From an uncultured Bacilli bacterium (GTDB taxonomy: Bacteria > Bacillota_I > Bacilli_A > RF39 > UBA660), in the NCBI GenBank assembly GCA_944327405.1, contig CALVHK010000025.1, positions 1 through 11,694 of the forward strand: a stretch of 11,694 nt of DNA. The letters run 5' to 3'. Made by a program: the position numbers and the translations under genes. Shown piece after piece: positions 1 to 7,381 of this stretch. The notes under the pieces were generated by a model, which worked only from the letters and a program-made list of their open reading frames with translations, searched no databases and was not told where the DNA came from. Every line of letters starts with the position of its first letter. Position 1 is the first letter of the stretch.

Positions 1-3000
1 TCTTTGCTCGCTTTTCCTTTACGAACAAACTCCATAATTTTGAAGGCTTTAATTGGTTTCATGCCATTATACATTAGGTAAACCATAATATCATCACGAC
101 ATCCAATAACATCACTAAAGGGAACAATGTTATTTCTGATTAACTCTTGGGCATTGCCTAGCCATACATCGGTACCATGAGATAGTCCAGATATTTTGAT
201 TAATTCGGCAAATGTTTTTGGTTTGGTATCCCTTAGCATACCAATCGTAAATGGGGTTCCAAATTCCGGTACTCCAAGTGTTCCTGTTTCATTCATGATT
301 TGTTCTTTGGTTACACCTAAAGGCTCTGGAGATAGGAAAATTCCCATTGTTTCTTTATCATCCATTGGAACTGTTGTAACATCAATACCTGTTAAATCTT
401 GGATCATTCGAAGTTGGGTTGGATCGGTGTGACCTAAGATATCTAGTTTTAATACGTCTTCATCAATGGCATGGTAATCAAAGTGTGTGGTACGCCATGC
501 TGCATCAATATCTTCGGCTGGATATTGGAATGGAGTAAAATCGAAAACATCCATGTATCCCGGAATAACAACGATTCCACCTGGGTGTTGACCGGTTGTT
601 CTTTTGACTCCCGTACAACCTTTGGCAAGTCGCTCAATTTCGGCATTATTCAAAATGATTCCTTTTTGTTCGGCATAGCCTCTGACAAAACCAAAGGCTG
701 TTTTTTCCGCAACGGTACCAATCGTTCCAGCTCGGTAAACATTATCGACACCGAATAACACTTTGGTATAATCATGTGCTGCTGCTTGGTTTAGATCGGA
801 GAAGTTCAGGTCGATATCTGGTACTTTATCTGCATTAAATCCTAGGAAGGTTGCAAATGGCATGTCTTGACCGTCTTTTGTCATCATCGTTCCACACTTC
901 GGACAAGTCTCATCCGGAAGATCGAAACCACTTTTATAAATGCTTCCGTAAGATACGCCTTCTTCATTTTCAAAACTAGAATATTTACAATTTTTACAAC
1001 GATAATGTGGTGGGAGAGCATTTACTTCGGTAATACCCATCATGGTAGCTACAATACTGGAACCAACTGAACCACGAGAACCTACTAGGAATCCATCATC
1101 ATTACTTTTCTTAACGAGTTTTTGGGCAATTAAATAGATAACGTCGAATCCGCCACCGATAATACCACCGAGTGTTTTCTTTACTTTTTTGTCTATATCA
1201 GCAGTTGGATCGGTATCTTGGAGGGTTTTTAATTCTTCTTCTAAAGCATGCTTTTCTTCGTCACTAGCTGTTTTTAACTTTTCTTCTAACTCTTTTATTT
1301 TGGCCTCATGTTCTTCGGTTAAGCTAATTACTAATTCGTCTTTTACTACCTTACTTACTTCATCAAAACCTTTTAATATTGTTTCATGAAGGATATAGAA
1401 TGATTTTTTCGTTAGTTCATCCCCACTTAAGTGTTCCTCACGTTCTAACCTTGATTTAATACTTTTTAAGACTGATTCGCCATATAATTCGTTAGCAATT
1501 CGCTCTTCGATATTTAAAGGAAGTGGGTTGCCATACCAATCGGCTGCTTTATTATAGACCATTTCCGTTACGGTTTCGACGGAATTTTCAATCCTTGGTG
1601 AGAATGGTACACCACCCGTTTGAATGATGACTTCTACTTCTTCAATCATATCTGCTATTTTATTGGTATTGGTAACCACAATTTCATATGCTAGGTCACT
1701 ACCTAAGAATGAGAATTCTTCTAACATTTCTTTCGTTGTACGAATATGCATTTCTGGTTGCTCGATTCCTCTTTTATTTAACGGATGAAGTTTTCCATTA
1801 GATTTTTGAGCTATAATGATGTCGCGATAAATCTTGTCTTTTGGTGTTAAGTAGTGAGCATCACTGGTTGCTACTACAAGTTTTCCAGCATCACGAGCTA
1901 CTCGAATGATTTTCTTTAAATGTTCTTCTAAATCATGCACAGTTTTAAAGCCACTGGATTCCATCCCTAGTAAATGCTTCATCACACTAATGGGTTGAAC
2001 TTCAATGTAATCATAAAACTGCATTAAATTTGTTAGCTCTTCATCATCTTTGGTTTTTGCTTCTTCAAATATTTCGCCATTAATACAGCCACTGCCAATT
2101 AAGAGTCCTTCTCGAAGTTTTTTTAGCTCTCCTCTTGGAAGTTTCGGTTCACTATTTCTAAAAAGGTAGGTTGTGTTGGCATAGCTAATAATTTTAAATA
2201 AGTTTTTTAGTCCTACTTTGTTTTTCACTAAACAACATAAATGGAAAGGATATGAGAACTTAATTAATTCACTAATATCTACCGAATTAAATAGCTTGGT
2301 TGTTGTTTCAATATTCCTAGAATCAAGTTCTTCACACATCTTATGAAAAGCATGAGCTGTTCCTTCCGCATCATAGTCTGCTCTATGATGAGCATCTTCA
2401 TCCCATTCAATTTTATATCGTCTAACTAAAGTTGTTAACTTGTGATTGGGCCACTCTGGATGAAGCATACGAGCCATACTCATGGTATCTAAGACCGTGT
2501 TGGTAAACTCACCAAGACCATATTTCGTGCAGGCTGCACTAATGAAGCCAATATCGAATTTTGCATTATGGGCAACCATTGGTGCATCACCTGTCCATTC
2601 TAAGAATTTCTTGGTGATCTCTTCTTCACTTTCATGGCCCTCTAGCATATCATCGGTAATGCAAGTCAAATCCACAATCTTTTGGGGTAGCGGTCTTTTC
2701 GGATCAATAAATTCATCAAAGCGATCCGTAATCACACCATCTTTTATTTTTACAGCACCAATTTCAATCATTTGGTCTGATCCGACATAAAAACCAGTGG
2801 TCTCGGTATCAAAGACGACATATTCTTGATGTAGTAAATTATATTCTTTTAAATTAAAGATAAAATCAATGTCATCGTTTACAACATTTAGTTCTGCTCC
2901 ATATAAAACTTTGAAACGGTCACTACCCATTTTCCCTTTATTCACATCATTTACCGCATGGAACAAATCTGGATAGGCTTGAACGGCATTATGATCGGTT

Positions 3001-4391
3001 ACCGCGATCGCTTTATGACCGAGTTTTAAAGCATGACTTACTAATGATTTCGCTTCAATGAGGCCATCCATGGTACTCATCATAGTATGGGCATGTAACT
3101 CTACCCTTTTAATCTCTTCATCATCAGTAATGCTTTCTTCTTTGGAATCAATGATTTCAATGTTCCATAATTGTAAAACCATTTCATGAGAATAATTGTC
3201 AAATTCAACATTGCCATTAAAACGAAACCAACGTCCCTTTTTCATTGCTCCTTTAATACCATTTTTAATTAAAGCAAATTCTTTTTTATTTTTCTTAAAT
3301 ACTTTGGCAAGAATACTACTTGTGTTATCACTGATCTTTAATGTCATGATGTTGATGTTATCCTTTTCAAGTAAGTCATCCCCGAAAACATAAGCTTCTA
3401 CGGTTATGTTTTCGGAGGCACCTAAAATATTTTCAATTGGAGTAACAACACCTTCAACGTGTGATCCTAAAATGATGTTAGGGTCTTCGTTTTTCGCCAC
3501 AATAATTTCGCGGTTATCTATTTTTTCAACATTTCTAACACTCATTGCTAAGCACTTGCTGTAAGAATCAAAATCAACATTTCCATTCAGCCTGAACCAT
3601 TCATCTTCTTTGAAAACATCTTTTATTTTGGCATATTCTTCTTTATCCTTTTGGAAGATTTTCGCAATCATGCTTTTCGAATTATCATTGATATTTATCG
3701 TTAAAATATTAATATTTTCTCTTTCTAAAGAAGAAGTAGATTCAATGTATCCTTCAATGGTTATGTTTCTACCAACATTATTAATCATAGAAATACTTGT
3801 TGGTTCTTTCGTTATGGCTTTCCCTAAAACGATTGATCCAGGAGTGAATTCTACTACTTTTTCTACATATTCAATTGGGGCTTGGACTTTATCTAGCTCT
3901 TCTTTAATATTCTTACGTAATTCTTCATTTAGTTTGGTCGTAATGAAATAATCTTTTAGACCATAAGATGTCAGCACTTTACGAATATTTGCTTCTTCTT
4001 TTTTAATACTTTCTTCTTCAGATGGACTCATGACTTCAAAGATGATAATATCATCATCAATTGTTGGTTCACATTCCAGCAAACTAATTAAAGAAGGTTT
4101 TTTGCTTGATAATCTTGCCATAATTTCTTTGATGTAATTTAGGCAATCACTTTCAGTTACTTCATCATAATCCATGATAATATTACATTTATAAACACCA
4201 TTAATCTTACTTTCTTTGGCATTCATGAGTTCATCTACTTCTTTGATTGGTAAAACAGAATGAGAATGAAGATAAACGTTAAATACCTCTTGTTTTTTGT
4301 TTAAAACTACTTTTTCAATTTCTAAACCATCAAAAGCATTTGATTCCGGCATAAAATTGATACTTTTGAAAAAGGAATGGATGTCATGCAT
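1..4391 (-). CDS. polC: DNA polymerase III PolC (Gram-positive type, with 3'-5' exonuclease), 3' end beyond window
   Basis: This is the replicative polymerase with built-in proofreading. I read 1463 codons without a stop up to the left edge; about 200 C-terminal residues (the family's ending after the FVRKGK motif) lie outside. Domains in order: N-terminal domain (about 1-187); two tandem OB-fold units (about 188-300 and 307-418); PHP domain starting at H433-x-H435; DnaQ-like exonuclease inserted in it, with D528-x-E530, D613 and H669-x4-D674, all intact; rest of PHP; a charged coiled-coil insertion (about 970-1075); GSRGS palm loop; zinc site C1132/C1135/C1163/C1166; catalytic D1192-x-D1194. 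The start at 4391 follows an AGGTGG site 5 bases away and overlaps the end of dnaE. The full protein would be near 1660 residues against about 1440 in Bacillus subtilis, and the extra OB unit plus the coiled coil account for the difference. Confidence 0.97.
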   Translation of the reverse strand, partial: MHDIHSFFKSINFMPESNAFDGLEIEKVVLNKKQEVFNVYLHSHSVLPIKEVDELMNAKESKINGVYKCNIIMDYDEVTESDCLNYIKEIMARLSSKKPSLISLLECEPTIDDDIIIFEVMSPSEEESIKKEEANIRKVLTSYGLKDYFITTKLNEELRKNIKEELDKVQAPIEYVEKVVEFTPGSIVLGKAITKEPTSISMINNVGRNITIEGYIESTSSLERENINILTININDNSKSMIAKIFQKDKEEYAKIKDVFKEDEWFRLNGNVDFDSYSKCLAMSVRNVEKIDNREIIVAKNEDPNIILGSHVEGVVTPIENILGASENITVEAYVFGDDLLEKDNINIMTLKISDNTSSILAKVFKKNKKEFALIKNGIKGAMKKGRWFRFNGNVEFDNYSHEMVLQLWNIEIIDSKEESITDDEEIKRVELHAHTMMSTMDGLIEAKSLVSHALKLGHKAIAVTDHNAVQAYPDLFHAVNDVNKGKMGSDRFKVLYGAELNVVNDDIDFIFNLKEYNLLHQEYVVFDTETTGFYVGSDQMIEIGAVKIKDGVITDRFDEFIDPKRPLPQKIVDLTCITDDMLEGHESEEEITKKFLEWTGDAPMVAHNAKFDIGFISAACTKYGLGEFTNTVLDTMSMARMLHPEWPNHKLTTLVRRYKIEWDEDAHHRADYDAEGTAHAFHKMCEELDSRNIETTTKLFNSVDISELIKFSYPFHLCCLVKNKVGLKNLFKIISYANTTYLFRNSEPKLPRGELKKLREGLLIGSGCINGEIFEEAKTKDDEELTNLMQFYDYIEVQPISVMKHLLGMESSGFKTVHDLEEHLKKIIRVARDAGKLVVATSDAHYLTPKDKIYRDIIIAQKSNGKLHPLNKRGIEQPEMHIRTTKEMLEEFSFLGSDLAYEIVVTNTNKIADMIEEVEVIIQTGGVPFSPRIENSVETVTEMVYNKAADWYGNPLPLNIEERIANELYGESVLKSIKSRLEREEHLSGDELTKKSFYILHETILKGFDEVSKVVKDELVISLTEEHEAKIKELEEKLKTASDEEKHALEEELKTLQDTDPTADIDKKVKKTLGGIIGGGFDVIYLIAQKLVKKSNDDGFLVGSRGSVGSSIVATMMGITEVNALPPHYRCKNCKYSSFENEEGVSYGSIYKSGFDLPDETCPKCGTMMTKDGQDMPFATFLGFNADKVPDIDLNFSDLNQAAAHDYTKVLFGVDNVYRAGTIGTVAEKTAFGFVRGYAEQKGIILNNAEIERLAKGCTGVKRTTGQHPGGIVVIPGYMDVFDFTPFQYPAEDIDAAWRTTHFDYHAIDEDVLKLDILGHTDPTQLRMIQDLTGIDVTTVPMDDKETMGIFLSPEPLGVTKEQIMNETGTLGVPEFGTPFTIGMLRDTKPKTFAELIKISGLSHGTDVWLGNAQELIRNNIVPFSDVIGCRDDIMVYLMYNGMKPIKAFKIMEFVRKGKASK
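3138..3830 (-). repeat. Tandem duplicated OB-fold unit inside polC
   Basis: Two consecutive PolC segments repeat one another at the protein level: residues about 188-300 and 307-418. Each starts with a hydrophobic-LG motif (G190 and G309), followed by NIT[IV]E, a run like NIN[IM]-T and I[AL]AK[IV]F, and then WFR-NGNV-FD-YS (from W265 and W388), where 11 of 14 positions are identical. The offset is 119 to 123 residues. At DNA level the paired motifs use different synonymous codons (for example agg/cgt for Arg and gga/ggc for Gly), so the duplication is old and maintained by protein-level selection. Bacillus PolC has one such OB unit, thought to bind single-stranded DNA. Confidence 0.88.
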
Positions 4392-7296
4392 TTGTACCAC
4401 CTACTACTTTCTGTAATCCATTGATATTGATTTGATAAGAATCAAACCGTTTTTGAACGATTCCTTGAATGATAACGATATCATTAGGTTTTATATTTTT
4501 TATTAGAGAATAACCATTTGGGAATAAAACAAACTCAGAAGTTCCTGTTTCATCACTTGCGGTAATAAAAGCCATGTTATCCCCTTTCTTGGTTTTAATC
4601 CCCTTTATTCTTTCTACTAAGACAACACATTTTACTCTTTTATCAAAATGCTTACTGATACTTTCAAGCTTCATAATACTTGGATCATTATATTTACTTA
4701 CTGGGTGATTGGTAACATAAAAACCGTAAGAAGCTAGCTCTTTTTCTCTTAAAACATCACTTTCATATTCGGGATACTCTTCTAATAACGGCTTCATTAC
4801 TAGTGATGCATCTAAGTCACTAATTAGACTGGCATAGTTTATGGCGGCATCTAAATTTTCGGTCATTGTTCTTTTGGTTAGGCCAAAAGAATCTAGGGCT
4901 CCGGCATCAATTAGGGAAATAATAGTCTTTTTGTTATTGCTTTTTCCATAAACCCGTGAGACAAAATCTAGATAATCTTTAAATACACCAAACTCCGTCC
5001 TTTCTTCTAATATGGCACTAGATGCATTCACTCCTAGATTTTTGATACTTCCCAAAGGAATCATTAAAGCATTACCACTTACTTTGTAACTAGATCCAGT
5101 TTCATTTATATCTGGCTTTAATATTTTAATCCCGGCTTTTTTGGCCTCATCCATGTATTCTTTCGTTTTAATTTCACTACCCATACTCATATTTAGCAAA
5201 TTGGTAATAAAATAGATTGGATATTTTACTTTTAAATAGGCCATTTGATAACCTATAAGGGCATAACTTACCGAATGAGCTTTGTTAAATCCATAGTTGG
5301 CAAACTTTAAAATTAATTCATAGATTTCTGTTGCTAACTTGCTCTTGTAACCTCTTTTTACCGCATTATTAATAAAGTGCTCTTTATCTTCTAATATGAC
5401 ACTTTCTTTTTTCTTCGACATTGCCCTTCTGATGTTATCGGCCTCAGCATAAGTATAACCACCAATTTTTACTAATATTTGCATTACTTGCTCTTGATAA
5501 ACAATAACCCCGTATGTTTCTTTTAAGATTGGCTCTAAATCCGGATGCAAATAAGATACTTTCTCTTGCCCGTGTTTTCTTCTTACAAACACATCGATAT
5601 TATTCATAGGTCCTGGACGAAATAAGGCAACACTTGCCACTAAATCCGAAAAACTGGTTGGTTTTAGTTTTTTCATTAAGTTTTTCATCCCACTACTTTC
5701 ATATTGGAATATTCCTTCGGTATCTCCTCTCGAAAATAGGGCAAATATTTCCGGATCATTTAAATCGATTTGATTTAAATCTAAATATGAGCCCGTACTT
5801 TCTTTAATTAACTCAAGGACATTCGCAATAATCGTTAAGTTTCTTAGGGCTAGAAAATCCATTTTAAGAAGTCCCAGTGGTTCTAAATATTCCATGGTTA
5901 CCCCAGTCATGAAAAAGTCGTTGTTTTTGTTTAGAGGAATTACATCGTCTAGGGGAACACTTGATATTACAACACCGGCTGCATGGGTAGAAATATGTCT
6001 TTTTAATCCTTCTATTTTTAAGGCAACTTGCACTATTCCCTTTAAATTAGGATGCTCACTTAAAAAGGCTTTTGTCTCTTTTTTCCCTAGGTTTTCTTTT
6101 AATGTTGTTTTAGCATCAATTAGACTGGTAAATCGGTCCATCACTTTTGCATCAACATCAAAAATTCTTCCACTATCTCTTAAAGCTTGTTTGGATGCAA
6201 GAGTACCAAAAGTCATGATGGGAGCAACATATTTATCTCCATATTTAACTCTAACATAATCGATGACTTGACCGCGTTTGGTGTATTCAAAATCAATATC
6301 GATATCGGGCATACTAATTCGTTCCGGATTTAAAAAGCGCTCAAATAACAAATTATATTTGATGGGATCAACCTCAGTTATACCAATCGAGAAACTTACT
6401 AAAGAACCGGCTGCACTTCCTCTTCCAGGTCCTACTAAAATCCCGTTTTTTTTGGCATATAAAACATAGTCATAGACGATTAAAAAATAATCGATGAATC
6501 CCATCTTTTTTATTACTGATAATTCATAGTTTAATCTTTCTTGGTAAACAGCAGGAATGTTCCCTTTTAATCTTTTGGCTAGACCTTTTTTGGCTAGAGA
6601 ATATAGGTATTGGTAGGAATCAATATCCTTATTATATATAGGAATGTAGTTTCCTTTTTTTGCTATATCCAAATTGATATCACTTATAAATTCTAAAGTA
6701 GATTCTTCGTCTTCTTTTTTTACGTTTAAGGCTAGATAATCACTTGAGTAATCTTTATTTATAACACTAGCTAATACCCCTTTATCAATTGCTTCTAAAT
6801 ATCCCAAATAAATGGTATCTTCACTTTCTAGACACCTAGCTGGACGTATAAATACCACATTTTCCGTTTTTAGTAATGCTTCTATTTTTTCGGTATCATT
6901 TTGATAAGATAAATAAGCATCGGAGTATTTATCTAACAAGGAATAGCTAGAAAAAGGAAAAACTATTTTTATGTCTTTTAAATAATTATTTAGAGTATTC
7001 CAAGTAAGTTCTTTCGTTTCTTTTAAAGTATGAATTTTTAATAAGTTTTTGTATCCCTCGTTGTTTTTGGGGTATAAACTTAGTTCTTCATTATCTATAT
7101 CGATTGTTAGTCCTATCACTGGTTTTAGATTGTTTTTTTTCATATGGGTGAAAAATTCCATTACTCCATATAAATTATCGTCACAGATCGCACAACTGGT
7201 GATATTATGTTTTTTTAAAAAATCAATTAACGTATCCACTTTGATTGTACTTTTTAGTAAACTGTATTCTGTTATCACTTTTAATGGTACTAACAT
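4384..7296 (-). CDS. dnaE: DNA polymerase III alpha subunit, DnaE type, short form
   Basis: This is the second C-family polymerase, which in Bacillus extends primers before handing over to PolC. It has 970 residues against about 1115 in Bacillus subtilis and 1160 in Escherichia coli. The N-terminal PHP domain (about 1-200) is recognisable by fold pattern but degenerate: the usual metal-binding histidines are replaced (K6-x-I8), and the later metal motifs are also unrecognisable. The polymerase core is intact: GPGRGS loop near 288, catalytic D333 and D335 in PDIDIDF, third Asp D480 in KMDFLALRNLT, HAAG motif, and FNKAHS near 670. A helix-hairpin-helix-like stretch lies near 790-810 and an OB fold at about 884-965, after which the protein ends with no further C-terminal domain. 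There is no exonuclease. The start at 7296 follows GGGGTGAT, complementary to the 16S tail. It stops with TGA inside the polC start. Confidence 0.96.
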   Translation of the reverse strand: MLVPLKVITEYSLLKSTIKVDTLIDFLKKHNITSCAICDDNLYGVMEFFTHMKKNNLKPVIGLTIDIDNEELSLYPKNNEGYKNLLKIHTLKETKELTWNTLNNYLKDIKIVFPFSSYSLLDKYSDAYLSYQNDTEKIEALLKTENVVFIRPARCLESEDTIYLGYLEAIDKGVLASVINKDYSSDYLALNVKKEDEESTLEFISDINLDIAKKGNYIPIYNKDIDSYQYLYSLAKKGLAKRLKGNIPAVYQERLNYELSVIKKMGFIDYFLIVYDYVLYAKKNGILVGPGRGSAAGSLVSFSIGITEVDPIKYNLLFERFLNPERISMPDIDIDFEYTKRGQVIDYVRVKYGDKYVAPIMTFGTLASKQALRDSGRIFDVDAKVMDRFTSLIDAKTTLKENLGKKETKAFLSEHPNLKGIVQVALKIEGLKRHISTHAAGVVISSVPLDDVIPLNKNNDFFMTGVTMEYLEPLGLLKMDFLALRNLTIIANVLELIKESTGSYLDLNQIDLNDPEIFALFSRGDTEGIFQYESSGMKNLMKKLKPTSFSDLVASVALFRPGPMNNIDVFVRRKHGQEKVSYLHPDLEPILKETYGVIVYQEQVMQILVKIGGYTYAEADNIRRAMSKKKESVILEDKEHFINNAVKRGYKSKLATEIYELILKFANYGFNKAHSVSYALIGYQMAYLKVKYPIYFITNLLNMSMGSEIKTKEYMDEAKKAGIKILKPDINETGSSYKVSGNALMIPLGSIKNLGVNASSAILEERTEFGVFKDYLDFVSRVYGKSNNKKTIISLIDAGALDSFGLTKRTMTENLDAAINYASLISDLDASLVMKPLLEEYPEYESDVLREKELASYGFYVTNHPVSKYNDPSIMKLESISKHFDKRVKCVVLVERIKGIKTKKGDNMAFITASDETGTSEFVLFPNGYSLIKNIKPNDIVIIQGIVQKRFDSYQININGLQKVVGGTNA
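4397..4402 (-). promoter_or_regulatory. Ribosome binding site of polC inside dnaE
   Basis: AGGTGG on the minus strand lies 5 bases before the polC ATG, within the Gly-Gly codons near the end of dnaE. It fixes the polC start at 4391 and supports translational coupling across the ATGCATGA overlap. Confidence 0.8.
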
Positions 7297-7316
7297 GATA
7301 TCACCCCACTATGAAT

Positions 7317-7322
7317 ATTATA
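7317..7322 (-). promoter_or_regulatory. Extended -10 promoter of dnaE-polC
   Basis: The minus strand reads TGTTATAAT, a perfect TATAAT with the extended TG motif. At 16-18 bp spacing the -35 region is only a T-run, which is the U-tract of the preceding terminator, so the TG extension probably compensates for a missing -35 box. The start point is predicted near 7310, giving a leader of only about 14 bases that holds the ribosome binding site. This is inferred from sequence only. Confidence 0.75.
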
Positions 7323-7337
7323 ACAAAAATGGTCATC

Positions 7338-7363
7338 AAAAAAAAGAGTATGTATAACTCTTT
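7338..7363 (-). terminator. Intrinsic terminator after the M14-M15 peptidase gene
   Basis: Read on the minus strand, AAAGAGT, a 7-base loop and ACTCTTT form a 7-bp stem whose 3' arm runs directly into an uninterrupted T-tract of 8. It starts 18 bases after the peptidase stop codon. The stem is AT-rich and modest, but position and T-tract fit a Rho-independent terminator separating the peptidase gene from dnaE. Confidence 0.72.
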
Positions 7364-7381
7364 ATCTAATTTTTTCTTGAA

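Noticed and set aside
1164..1484. The extra PolC segment as a frameshift or assembly artefact.
   Set aside because: The frame remains open through the segment and conserved PolC motifs continue in the same frame on both sides.
196..3951. Several plus-strand ORFs of 65-113 residues across polC.
   Set aside because: They lie antisense to a continuous, motif-rich PolC frame, have no recognisable domains and lack good ribosome binding sites, so they are shadows of that gene.
7334..7339. TTGATG as the -35 box of the dnaE promoter.
   Set aside because: Only 11 bases separate it from TATAAT, far from the usual 16-18.
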